Origin: Siphonodentalium dalli
Taxonomy: Eukaryota; Mollusca; Scaphopoda; Gadilida; Siphonodentaliidae
DNA: 64,000 bases
Reading direction: 5' to 3'
Assembly: GCA_032622095.1 (NCBI GenBank)
Contig: CP136067.1
Location: 121,435,030-121,499,029, forward strand
The notes under the pieces are model-generated. The model did not search any database. It was given only the letters and a program-made list of their open reading frames with translations, and was not told the DNA's origin. The position numbers and the translations under genes are program-made. This document shows, piece after piece, positions 23,181 through 33,923 of the stretch; the first letter of the stretch is position 1; every line of letters begins with the position of its first letter.

Positions 23181-24512
23181 ATGCTGATGGTGATGATGAT
23201 ACTGTTGATGCGGATGATGATGTTGACGATGATGTTGATGAAGATGGTGGTGATTGTGATGACGATGATGATGATGATGCTGATGACGATGATGATACTG
23301 TTGATACGGATGATGGTGGTAGTGGTGATGGTGATGGCGATGAATATGAATATGATGGTGGTGGTGATGGTGGTAGTGGCGATGTTGATGATGACGATGA
23401 TGATATTGTTGATGAGGATGATGATGATGGTGATGATGATGGTAATGATACCGATGATGATGATGTTGACGATGATGTTGATGAAGATGGTGCTGGTTGT
23501 GATGACGATGATGATGGTGATGCTGATGACGATGATGATATTGTTGATGTGGATGATGGTGATGATGATGACAATGATGCTGATGATGACGATGATGATG
23601 TTGACGATGATGTTGATGAAGATGGTGGTGATTGTGATGACGATGATGATGATGATGCTGATGACGATGATGATACTGTTGATACGGATGATGGTGGTGG
23701 TGGTGATGGTGATGGCGATGAATATGAATATGATGGTGGTGGTGATGGTGGTAGTGGCGATGTTGATGATGACGATGATGATATTGTTGATGAGGCTGAT
23801 GATGATGGTGATGATGATGGTAATGATACCGATGATGATGATGTTGACGATGATGTTGATGAAGATGGTGCTGGTTGTGATGACGATGATGATGGTGATG
23901 CTGATGACGATGATGATATTGTTGATGTGGATGATGGTGATGATGATGACAATGATGCTGATGATGACGATGATGATGTTGACGATGATGTTGATGAAGA
24001 TGGTGGTGATTGTGATGACGATGATGATGATGATGCTGATGACGATGATGATACTGTTGATACGGATGATGGTGGTAGTGGTGATGGTTATGGCGGTGGT
24101 GGTGATGGTGGTAGTGGCGATTTTGATGATGCGATGATGATGATGGTGGTGATGGTGGTAGTGATGATGATGATGATGATGATGGTGGTGATGGTGGTAG
24201 TGATGATGATGATGATGATGGTGGTGGTGATGGTGGTAGTGATGATGATGATGATGATGATGATGATGGTGGTGATGGTTGTAGTGATGATGATGATGAT
24301 GATGATGGTGGTGATGGTGGTAGTGATGATGATGATGATGATGATGATGATGGTGGTGATGGTGGTAGTGATGATGATGATGACGATGATGATGGTGGTG
24401 ATGGTGGTAGTGATGATGATGATGATGATGATGCTGATGGTGGTGATGGTGGTAGTGATGATGATGATGATGATGATGGTGGTAGTGATGATGATGATGA
24501 CGATGATGATGA
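23181..24512 (+). repeat. GAT/GGT-rich array 2 with a 378-bp higher-order unit
   Basis: TTGACGATGATGTTGATGAA recurs at 23223, 23601 and 23979, exactly 378 bp (126 triplets) apart, with a shared internal order including GAATATGAATATGATGG. The last ~400 bp is a simpler (GATGAT)nGGTGGTGATGGTGGTAGT pattern. An Asp-rich plus-strand frame (23120-24547) runs through it and even starts inside the hAT end, so it is an artefact. Confidence 0.9.
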
Positions 24513-24664
24513 TCCCTTTCCGCATAATATCCTCGTTAATTCATTAAAATTGTCAACTCAGCCGAAATAAGCCGTTATAGGGCATAACATTTCCATTAGT
24601 TTTATATATAACTTGACGGAGTGCATTAAAGCGAAGTCGACATTATCGTATGGGGAATTCGCAT

Positions 24665-24840
24665 TTGTTGATGAGGCTGGTGGTTATGATGACGACGACA
24701 TTGACGATGATGACGATGATGATGATAATGATGACGATTACGATGATGACGATAATGATGACGGTGATGATGTTAATGGTGATGAGGATTATGGTGGTAG
24801 TAAATGACGAAGCTGCTGGTGATGAATATGCTGATGATTT
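24665..24840 (+). repeat. Short GAT/GAC array 3
   Basis: About 175 bp of GATGATGACGAT-type triplets, separated from array 2 by ~150 bp of unique sequence. Confidence 0.8.
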
Positions 24841-24949
24841 TGATAAGTCCCTATAATTAGTTGCACTCAGGTTGATATATCATGATGCATGTCAACCTGA
24901 GCGTCGATGTTTATATAGATACATGCATATCCAATGTTTTCCTCTTTAA

Positions 24950-25425
24950 GAAATGAGAATTTGTTCACGCTCACTGAATTAATCACATATGAAGTAATGA
25001 ACACTGGCACTGAGTCTCCATAACTCTGATGTCACAAATACAAATTCGTAGGAAGTGCATTGTGCAGTTCCAATATAAGGTCAGATCCGTTCTGTGTAAA
25101 TTATATTAGAACCCTTGTTCAGACTGATACGCTTCCCAACTCTCGGTGAAAGGGCTTCATTTTTAAGCCGACGTGGTTAGGTCGTGGATAAGATCATTGC
25201 AGTCTGGGCTAGACGAAGTTGGCGCGGGTTCTAACCCAGATACGGCCGAAAATTGATTTACAAGCTTGACCTGAGCTGAGGGACATCTCAATGTGCCATC
25301 CCGATCGATAGATGGTCATTTCGATAAGAAATGATAATTTGTTCACGCTCACCGAATTAAGCAAATATGAAGCAATGTACTCTTATACTGCGGCTTATAC
25401 CGTGCCTCCATAACTCTGATGTATA
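24950..25425 (+). repeat. Direct repeat pair bracketing a SINE-like segment
   Basis: AAGAAATGAGAATTTGTTCA ... CTCCATAACTCTGATGT at 24949-25033 is repeated as AAGAAATGATAATTTGTTCA ... CTCCATAACTCTGATGT at 25328-25422. Between them lies the tRNA-like head at 25167-25246. Confidence 0.5.
25167..25290 (+). repeat. tRNA-derived SINE-like head (tentative)
   Basis: GTGGTTAGGTCGTGG resembles an RNA polymerase III A box, and GGTTCTAACCC about 45 nt downstream matches the B-box consensus closely. The flanks GCCG (25167) and CGGC (25243-25246) could pair as a partial acceptor stem. Other stems pair poorly and no intact cloverleaf can be drawn, so a SINE promoter or tRNA pseudogene fits better than a working tRNA. 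Confidence 0.35.
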
Positions 25426-25430
25426 TCTAT

Positions 25431-26236
25431 CTATCTTTTGCATACTATCTCCGTTCGTATTTCTCAATAAAGCATATCATCAAAACACATCAGTTCCTCT
25501 TTGGGAGTTCAACTTACTGCACGGAGCCGAACATCGTCTTGATCCGGGACTCTATTCTGAATGACTTTGCAAAATTTCTTTTCCACATATACAATCTCAT
25601 TCGGGGTTCTCGCTGGTGACAAGTTAACAACACACGTGTAAACCCACATTTCACCCGGCAACAATTGAATCACACCCTTGTGGTCGATCACCAAATGTAC
25701 ATCTCTAATCGGCGATAAAGTTCTGCGACGGCCACGCTCTGTTCTCGTTATAGCATACTCGTTCTCAGTGTACCTACAAACTTACATATAATTTGCAAAT
25801 ATATACTTGTTTTGGGCTACATCAAGATAAATAATACCTGTCAAATTCATCGACTATTAGATATTAAATTTCACTATAAGCTGTCTTTTTGTTTCTCTCT
25901 ACTTTCAATGCGAACAGTTGTATGTTAGTTACCGACAAATTACCTTGTCGCTTGGACAATCATTTCATGTCTCTTAGAGTATATATTGACTTACTTGGAT
26001 TTTGTATATATCACAACATACATGCATGTACAGTTTGTGTAACATATTGATACTCTCCAGAATGGAGGAATAAAAGTTATATATAATATTCTCAGCAAAT
26101 TCTATGTCAACAAGGGCCATAACTCCAGTGATAACTCTGGTATAAACGTGAACTTATTTGGAGCACCGGGCGGATTTTGAACTTCTAAATCCGGATTGAT
26201 GTCAAACAAAGCACAGCACTGGTGCCACCGCCAATT
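25431..26236. other. Unassigned non-coding stretch
   Basis: No gene or element recognised. Confidence 0.3.
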
Positions 26237-26954
26237 TGCTGTTAGGGCACAAACTGATGCTGTTAACAAAAAGTACCGTTATTTGTTTTAATTTGTCTTT
26301 TCGTGGTGTTCCGATAATCTGAACATATCCAGGAAAAGCCATTATGCGTATCAAATATTCAAAAACATATTTATTGCGAAATAGTTTTAATAATGGTTAT
26401 ATTAAGAATATATATATTGAATGTTTCATACAGACACTGTTTTTTCTCTCTCAAATTGCTCGGATTAACCCTTTACCCAACAGAACGGCCCTGTGCCAAT
26501 GCATTCTGTTATATATGCGAGTCGACCATAGGTCGCCTCGCATATATAAGAGAATGCATTGGCTTAACACATTAAAAATTATAAAATTGTTTAAGAATGT
26601 AAGAAAAAAAGTTTTTTTTAGGCCAATGCATTCTCTTATATATGTGAGGCGACCTATGGTCGACTCGCATATATAAGAGAATGCATTGGCACAGGGCATA
26701 ACTGTAACTATCACAATGTGGTCAAGGAGCCGGTTCCAATGATATCCATATTTGTATGGTTTTATTGAGACAGACCCAAGATAATTTAGGCTGTTGAAGC
26801 TTTATTTGGCCGGTTTTGGCCGTTTTGTTGGGTAAAGGGTTAACCAAACACCGCGAAATGAAAACTTACTTTTTCGTAACGGCATCAGTTTGTCCTACCC
26901 GCATCATATATCAATTCAACAGGACCACCAGCATCATAGACTATTAGCAGGACC
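26237..26954. mobile_element. Family-C MITE split by a family-A MITE
   Basis: Arms with CAAACTGATGCTGTTA, AGTACCGTTATT and ATAATCTGAACATATCC match the intact copy at 8637-9126, as does the right arm (GCATCAGTTTGTCCTA ... AGCAGGACC). The A element (26469-26839) lies between GCTCGGA and CCAAACACC. In the other C copy this point reads GATTAGCCAAACACC, so TTAG there corresponds to TTAA here. Confidence 0.7.
26469..26839. mobile_element. Family-A MITE, copy A2
   Basis: TTAA (26465-26468 and 26840-26843) flanks CCCTTTACCCAAC / GTTGGGTAAAGGG. Two palindromes (26491-26563 and 26620-26695) with a slightly shorter linker than A1. Nested in a family-C element. Confidence 0.8.
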
Positions 26955-26960
26955 ACTATC

Positions 26961-27312
26961 ATTTCCTGTTCGTCAGAAAACGTCACCAAACAAAATCTTA
27001 TTTTATAGAGAAACACGTCAATGATATGATCAATATTATTTGTATATAATTATCGTTTTTCACCGTCTGCAAACTCTGTAATGAGCCGATCGGTCTCAAC
27101 CAATCATATATCCGAGATTCTATAACCGGCCGAGAATCTAGATAAAATAGCGAACCCATTTTGTAATTGAACTAGAGAATTCCATAACACAGTCTAGACA
27201 TGTTGGGTTCGCAGCCTATATTCACTTTCTTTTTATTTGTTAACATAAATATTCCCAAATATCAGAAGTAGGTGCCTTCGATCGTGTATTATTCGAGATT
27301 ACCGATACATGC
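26961..27312. other. Unassigned non-coding stretch
   Basis: Nothing recognised. Confidence 0.3.
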
Positions 27313-27316
27313 AAAT

Positions 27317-27357
27317 TGCCTTACAAAAACAAAAACAAAAACAACAACAGCAGCATC

Positions 27358-27394
<37 letters not shown>

Positions 27395-27412
27395 GCAGCA
27401 GCAACAACAACA
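27317..27412 (+). repeat. (CAA)n microsatellite
   Basis: AAAAC and CAA/CAG triplets over about 95 bp, directly abutting a family-H remnant. The family-H consensus has a short CAACAACAACAG run at this spot (complement visible at 61061-61073), so the array probably grew from it. Confidence 0.85.
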
Positions 27413-27414
27413 AT

Positions 27415-27662
27415 CAGTTATCAGAATCGATCAATTGCCCAAAAATAATGCTAATCACAGTCAAACTATAGTATAAATTTGCCCAAAACCTGTTATTTAT
27501 CAACATTTTGTTCAATGAATTTTTGGCGGTTTGTCAAATATCTGACACAAAAAAGCCACTTGATTTCAGAGTTATCCATATGCATCCGCAATTTGGTCCA
27601 AGACCGTCTTCTCGTCGACTTTTACTGGGCCACTAAATTCGTTAATTCGGATTATGCATTTT
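27415..27662 (+). mobile_element. Family-H element, partial
   Basis: GTTATCAGAATCGAT, TGCCCAAAA, CACTTGATTTCAGAGTTATCC and TTCGGATTATGCAT are shared with the other H copies; TTAA follows at 27663-27666. The internal region with TCAAAAATCGATATCTGATCAC is missing. Confidence 0.55.
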
Positions 27663-27666
27663 TTAA

Positions 27667-28103
27667 CTTCATAACTTGGCGGTTTGAATGTCCAAATTCT
27701 AAATATTCTTATACGGAATCTTTATGTCACAGAAAGACTAAGTCAACTGACACAATTCGGCGGCAAATTCGGGTTCCGAATTGTTTTCGACATTTATTGT
27801 TAGTCAATTCTTGATATAGTAGTAATAAAAAGCGTTTGCTTCAATTCTGAGCGAAAAAATTAAAACAGCTGGAAAATTGCTGTGACCCCGGCAAGAATTT
27901 TTCAGAGAGTATATATGAAGCCGGTATATCAATATTTCGTGTATTCATCAACACATCTTATTCCTCCTTCCAAATTACGCAGACAAAATTTGGAAGTTCG
28001 AATGAGCCATGTCCGTTTAACACGACATTTCAAGCAGTCGATCCCATGCATGGGGCATAGAGCCAGCAAAATGTCAAATCCCAGTATATTTCATGCATAA
28101 AAG
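27667..28103. other. Unassigned non-coding stretch
   Basis: Nothing recognised. Confidence 0.3.
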
Positions 28104-28107
28104 TTAA

Positions 28108-28927
28108 AGTGATGTGAAACACTCCGATAGGGTGATCAAATAGAAATGGAGAATAATCTTTCTCAAAGTTTGTTATTTTTACGAATATTATTCCAAATTG
28201 ACAATAAATAATATTAATTAAATGCAATGACTCCCAATGGCGAAATACTTTTTGTCAGTTTATCGCCAACACTTGCGTCCCGAATCGAAATGTAAATATT
28301 TACAGTTGAGCGTAGTTTAGGGTACGTTCATACACTGGCAAGATTGCACGGTACGGTTTGCAGGCACTTTATCATAGAAAACGATATGGTGCCATAATAT
28401 GAATGGAAAATAAACCACAAAGTGCATCTGTGCCATAGCTAACTACATGCGAAGTAAAATCTCCGTATAGTTCCACTAGTAACGATGCTACTGGAATTTG
28501 CCTGTAAAAATCATGCAATTATCTTGCAAAAATTAACCATACAGGTATTTGAAGGCAAATTCCAGTAGCGCTGTTACAAGTGGAACAAGATAAATGTTAC
28601 TGCTCATGTCTTTCGCTTTAGTAAAGATGCATGTTATGTGCACTTTCCGTGCATATTCTGACACCATGTGGTTTTCTATGACGAAATGCCCGCAAAAACA
28701 CCGTACAAACTTGCCAGCGTATGAACGTGCCCTTAGACGATGTTTTCTATGGAGTGGTACGGTCGATTTCTTTGAAATTTTCGATGATGTCAGTAGACTA
28801 CCAGCCATAAACGACCAGCCAGGATCGCTCCTGTTGTGTCTATACTTCCTCAAGTTGGCATAGCGCCTGCGGCGCATGAGTACTAACTTAGCAGTTCCAC
28901 GCATCCGAACAAGTGCACAATATGTCT
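28108..28927. mobile_element. Family-G element with a Harbinger-like MITE inside, copy G1
   Basis: TTAA (28104-28107 and 28928-28931) flanks AGTGATGTGAAACACTCC ... ATATGTCT. The same ends occur at 38354-38721 and 62574-62930, each also between TTAAs. The insertion at 28320-28732 divides it at GTAGTTTA/GACGATGTTTTCTA. The other two G copies read GTAGTTCAGACGATG and GTAGTTTTGACGATG there, giving two related empty sites. Confidence 0.7.
28320..28732. mobile_element. Harbinger-like foldback MITE (TTA duplication)
   Basis: Ends GGGTACGTTCATACAC / GTATGAACGTGCCC are flanked by TTA (28317-28319 and 28733-28735). The arms extend through GCTGGCAAG, GCACGGTRYGG and TGGTGCCATAATATG almost to the centre, so the whole 413 bp folds back on itself. 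GGG-starting ends and a 3-bp TWA duplication fit PIF/Harbinger. Two more copies lie at 33924-34759. Confidence 0.75.
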
Positions 28928-29575
28928 TTAAGTTCAGTTCATTACAACGAATTTATAGAGGCTTATTGAAAGCACACCAAAAACACGTGTGTTCAATTTT
29001 AGCATAGTTAACCAAATGCGAATTTCCCTACAGTTGTAAACATATGATGTAATTAGGTAATTTATCTACGGCGCTCCTGTTAGATCACGATGAAACGGAT
29101 CGCCCTTTGTTGCTATCAGACTTTCTATTATCAATTCAGATTAACGCTTTATTACAATGGATTCAGTTCTTCAACGGTGAATGAGCATGCAAAACGTTGG
29201 CATGGTATGCATCGCTTGGAACGTGCCAACGGCGGGATTGGCAGTTGGGATAGGGGTAAATAAATATAGGTTTTCTCGTTTTAAAGGTGTGGTTATGATT
29301 CAAAACGAACAAACAACAACAAAATTGTGTTATATCACGACGAAACGGATCGCTCGATATGTTGCTATCAGACTATCCTTTATCAATTCAGATTTCACCG
29401 GTGTGTGCGGGGGGGGGGGGGGGGGGGGGGTGTCATAGAAACCCACACACGCACGAACGGGGTCGCGACCACAAACTAAGAGTACCGCTATTAACCCTCA
29501 AATTACGCCATCGCCGAATATGTCTGCCTCCAATTAACCTAATAGCCCGGCTCGCCCCTGTGGGCTAGGTGTAAT
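28928..29575. repeat. Direct repeat pair and G-homopolymer
   Basis: A ~65-bp unit with ATGAAACGGATCGC, GTTGCTATCAGACT and TATCAATTCAGATT occurs at about 29080-29142 and 29328-29395. A run of 22 G follows at 29409-29430, followed by GTGTCATAGAAACCCACACAC, the first member of the GTGTCA cluster to its right. Confidence 0.6.
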
Positions 29576-30160
29576 TTTAGTGGCCATAACAGTGCGGGGG
29601 TGTCACGGAAAACCACACACGCACGGACAGTGGTCGTGGTCGCACATATATAGTACCACCATTAACCCTAACTTAACAGAATTGCAATTTTGACTAAACT
29701 GAGTCTGACCAGACCGCGGTTCGCCCGTGCGGTACCGTTGTGTCGCCACGACAACCGTCCGTGCGTGGGTGGCTTTCCGTGACACCCTCGCACTGTTATG
29801 GTAACTAAAATAACCCATATAGACACAACAGGAGCGATCCGGGCTGGTCGTTTCTGGTTCTGGTTGTGTTTAGTCAATTTTACAATCCGGTAATTAAGGG
29901 TTAATTCCGACTCTTCTGTGTTGCCGCGATCCCCGACCATGTGTGGGTGTGTTTCTATAACATCCACGCACTGTTCTGGCCACTAATATTACCCCAGACA
30001 CCACAGGAGACCTCCGGTCTGTTGGCTTCATTCGTGATTAACATATTCGAGGTTTAATAGCGGCACTTTTGTGGTCGCGAATCCCGGCGTGTGTGGATTT
30101 CCATGACACGTTTGCACTGTTATGGCCACTAAATTCATCCCTAGACACCACAGTCGAAAA
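29575..30160. repeat. GTGTCA/TGACAC inverted and direct repeat cluster
   Basis: TTTTAGTGGCCATAACAGTG ... GCACGGACAG (29575-29635) is inverted at about 29750-29815 (CCGTCCGTGCGTGGGTGGC ... GCACTGTTATGG). Two further copies in that second orientation lie near 29920-30015 and 30070-30160. Each ends with GCACTGTT(A/C)TGGCCACTAA-like sequence and AGACACCACAG. No coding frame is conserved between units. Confidence 0.6.
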
Positions 30161-30164
30161 CAAC

Positions 30165-31260
30165 AACAACAACATAGTTTTAAAATAAAATATCAAATTT
30201 CATTACGATATTTGCTGTCTACGTACCACTTGAACCTTGTTAAATCACGTCTGACACACAGAGTAGTCTAAACACAGCATTTGAATTCAACAACGACCCG
30301 TTCAACTTATATATATCTGAAAATTATCAATGAATCTTTAGTATAGAATGGTTAAACAGTTCACTCTCGTGAGTCGCCAAATTGGTGTTGTAATCTATTG
30401 AGCTGGACCAACTAGGAAATCAGCCAGAGTTACGAAGAGCACTATATATACTATAGGCCACCAAACAGCATTATACTGAGAAACTGAACTGTCCGTATTC
30501 ATTTGGAAATCGGCCGGATCAAATCAATAAATTGTAATGGACAAAAGTCTTCAATAAAAACTTGAGGATTTCTATACATTGTGTATACGTGGTGGCAGTG
30601 GTCAGACCACCGTAGCGAGGGGATTTACAGTTTACAAGGGCACTAGCCATGCACGTCCCTGATCAATTGTGAGATCATTTTAAATGTAAGTATGTAAGTA
30701 TATAATATTATGAAAGAATAATCGACAGATTGGGGTATCTCTTGTTTGCACACAGTGTTGTGGCGTACATACATTTTACGATATAGACTGCGCGAGCGAG
30801 CGAGTTGGATTAAAATTATACCAGCGCCTAAATATGCGACCCATCTATGGTGATTAGAGTGGAGGATATCGAATGTCTTTGATACCGATGCCTGTGCTTC
30901 GTACCGTCATGTGTTTTGATCACAGGTAATCATTATCGGAAAGTATGTGTCTGCGATGCGATGTAATATAGCTTGCAGGGAAGGTAACAGCGTGCAGTGG
31001 CTAACACGCTACAATGACACGAACTCGGTCTGATTACAATACCGGCGGGTGGCTTTATGATAAGTCATACTAAATAATAAAATACAAAATTGGTTAGTAA
31101 AAGAAAAAACTTATCAAACCTACCCTTTATACCAAATAATAAAATACTTATCCCACGTGATAATGGCAGGACATCATTTTTTTTTTTAAAGAAAAAAAAA
31201 TTAGGTTTCCTCAAAGAAGTCTAAAATCGTAAGACATGGGTCTCAATTTAGTAGGGAATA
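30165..31260. other. Unassigned non-coding stretch
   Basis: No gene recognised; nothing repetitive beyond short AT tracts. Confidence 0.3.
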
Positions 31261-31289
31261 GTATTTATACTACACCGTATGCGTGCCAA

Positions 31290-32415
31290 ATAAATATTTG
31301 ATGATATAACTATATATCAATAAAATAGTATATTCATCCGAATTATTGATATCACAAAATAAATATATGATATCACAAATTCGAATAAGTGATATCACAA
31401 AATGAATATATATGATATCACAAAATCGAATATATGATATTACAAAATCGAATATATGCATTATATCATAAAATTGTAAGCATTTAGTGATATCACATAT
31501 TAGATTTTATGATACCATATATTCATTTTGTGATATCACTTTTTCGAATTTGCGATATCATATTCATTTTGTGATATCGATAATTCGGATGAAAAGACTA
31601 TTTATTGATATTTTAGTGATATCATAAAATATTTATTGATATCAAAAATTTAATGTATGATATCACAAAATAGAATTATTGATATCACTAAATGCTTTCT
31701 ATTTTGTGATATCATATATTCGATTTTATTATATCATATATTAAGTCTATGATATCACTAATTCGAATTAGTGATATAATTTATTCATTTTGTGATATCA
31801 ATAAATACTAGTTATTTTATGACATCACATATTCGATTTTATGATATCACTAATTCACGGACTCACGTGCGCTGTTCTTCTATTTATTACATATTTAGTG
31901 ATATCACTAAATGAATATATGATATCACAAAATCGAATATATTATATCGCAAACTGATTTTAAGATATCACTAATCCCAATTTGTGATATCATAAATTCA
32001 TTGTCGGATATCACAAAATCAAATTAATGATATCGCAAAATAGTAAGTATTAATGATATCAATAATTCGATTTTGTTATATCATAAAATGTTGGGGAATT
32101 AGTGATATCACAAAATGATTTTAAGATATCACAAAATGAAATTAGTGATATCATAAATTCATGTTGTGATATCACACAATCGAATATATGATATCACAAA
32201 ATAAGTAAGCATTTAGTGATATCAATAATTCGAATTTATGATATCATAAAATGGCTTAATGATATCACAACAAGTTGAATGAATAGTAGTCCAGCTATGC
32301 AATTTTCTACTTATTGATATCACAAAATGAATTAGTGATATCACAAATTCAATTTTATAATATCACAAAATGAATTTATGATATCACAAAATCAAATTAG
32401 TGATATCACTAAATG
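31290..32415. repeat. GATATC repeat field, main block
   Basis: The palindrome GATATC recurs every ~20-30 bp, mostly as TGATATCACAAAATnGAAT or its complement ATTCnATTTTGTGATATCA. The spacers AATTCGAAT, AAATGAATATATG and CTAAATGCTTACTATTT recur in changing order. Both orientations are mixed, so the block can form many alternative hairpins. Such fields are familiar from bivalve genomes (memory, not searched). Confidence 0.85.
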
Positions 32416-32426
32416 CTTACTATTTA

Positions 32427-32546
32427 GGAGATAAACATATCCTGTTTCGTTGTACATTCTGGGATTCGAGCAAGCCGGCTCGTTCACAAACTGTTTTCAT
32501 GCTCGAATCCCAGAATGTACAACGAAACAGGGTACGTTTATCTCCA
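32427..32546. repeat. Strong hairpin, arms ~45 bp
   Basis: GGAGATAAAC ... GTTTCGTTGTACATTCTGGG (from 32427) pairs with its complement ending at 32545. I count two mismatches, with a ~30-bp loop. It lies inside the gap between the two GATATC blocks. Confidence 0.8.
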
Positions 32547-33000
32547 TTGTAATTCAATCTAGCAAGGAATTTGCAAAAAACTGTATAAAATGTATAATTT
32601 AGTCATTTCATGACACGAATCGAGACTTTCATTTCGCCGTTGTCACCGTGCACAACTCATTGGGTTTGTTCATTGCGTTACTCGGAACACTGCTCCGTAA
32701 ACATTTCCTGTGGGGCGGTTTGGCTCGTTTCGCTACTCCGTTCTGCGCCGATGAAATTGTACCGTGCCACATTCATATTTGATGCACGCTGAAGCGGCCG
32801 ATGAACGGTATCTAAAGACAACAACGCGCGGGTGTGCTCGTTTCGCTACTCGTTCTGCGCAGATGAAATATGACCGTGCTACATTCAGATTTGATGCACG
32901 CTGAAGCGGCCGATGTCGGTGAATCGAAAACGAAAGTTAGCCGCTCTCGGCCAATCAGAATGCTTGTTTTTAGTGACAAATACTCAATTGAATTACAATT
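32547..33000 (+). repeat. ~80-bp direct repeat in a GC-richer island
   Basis: GCTCGTTTCGCTACTCCGTT ... GCACGCTGAAGCGGCCGATG at 32723-32803 recurs at 32836-32915 with few differences. The island ends with CGGCCAATCAGAATGC, which contains a CCAAT word. CpG is visibly more frequent than in the surroundings. It may be a degraded element or an unrecognised promoter; no gene follows. Confidence 0.65.
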
Positions 33001-33190
33001 TGTGATATCAATAATTCGAGTTTGTGATATCGAAACATGAATTTATGATATCACAAATTGGAATTAGTGATATCTTAAAATCATTTTGTGATATAATAAA
33101 ATATTTAATGATATCATAGATTAGACTTTGTGATATCATATATTCATTTTGTGATATCACAAAATGAATTATTGATATCACAAAATAGGT
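33001..33190. repeat. GATATC repeat field, second block
   Basis: Continues the same TGATATCACAAAAT pattern after the 0.6-kb gap. The hairpin and direct repeat between the blocks are therefore probably a later insertion. Confidence 0.8.
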
Positions 33191-33920
33191 AAAAATAGAA
33201 GAACGGCGCCCCATAATTAATGTCGATTGCGTTTGCAATTAAACCTAACCCGAAACAATGAGGCAATAAAAACTATCCCAAGAATCCTCAAACGCTTTAA
33301 TGCGAACCATACCAAGAGAAATAAATTAGTTCAAATACACACGCCTAAAGTAGTACAGGCGATCTAGTGGGAAAATGGGGTCAACCGGAACTAATTGCAA
33401 CACAAATCCCTTTAGTTTACTGGATAGCTGAATATGTACTGCATTAGAATATCCATTTCTTTTGAAAATCCAATTGGGCTATATTTTATAAATTTGTGTT
33501 TCCATGGCAACGATGGCTAATTTTTGAAATTTGTGGTCAATTTTTTTATATATTGACTGAAATGATTTTTAAATATCTCTATGATGGAGATAGTGGAAAA
33601 TCTGATGTAAATAGCCTCTAAGCTATGTGATGAACTCAGATGGTCGTCCTCAGTGTCATCAGCGGTGTCATCATCTGTGTAGTGAAAGTAGCATTGCAAT
33701 CAAGCCATCAACGTGTTGAAAATGATGAACAATAATTTCAGTCAATGTATCAAAAAAATGCCGAATAATTTCAGTCAATATGTAAGATCACTGGAATTTT
33801 CAGTTGATTTGTAAAGTGACTGAGTGAACCAGGCATTTACAAATTGCCTGAAAATTTCATTCATTTTACAAATTGACTGATTTTACACATTGACTGTACA
33901 TATATATAAGTTCTACCCTC
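33191..33920. other. Unassigned stretch with loose TTTCAGTCAAT repeats
   Basis: From 33535 to 33900, words such as TTTCAGTCAATnTGT, TTGACTGAAAT and AAATTGACTG recur in both orientations. No gene recognised. Confidence 0.35.
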
Positions 33921-33923
33921 TAA

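Noticed and set aside
23120-24547. Asp-rich 475-codon open frame as a gene
   Set aside because: It is a translation of a triplet array, starts inside the hAT end, and equally long frames exist on the other strand and in other frames.
25167-25246. Functional tRNA gene
   Set aside because: A and B boxes are suggestive, but acceptor, D and T stems pair poorly; SINE head or pseudogene is more likely.
29409-29430. Telomeric or centromeric marker
   Set aside because: It is a single G homopolymer; no TTAGGG arrays or long uniform satellite accompany it.
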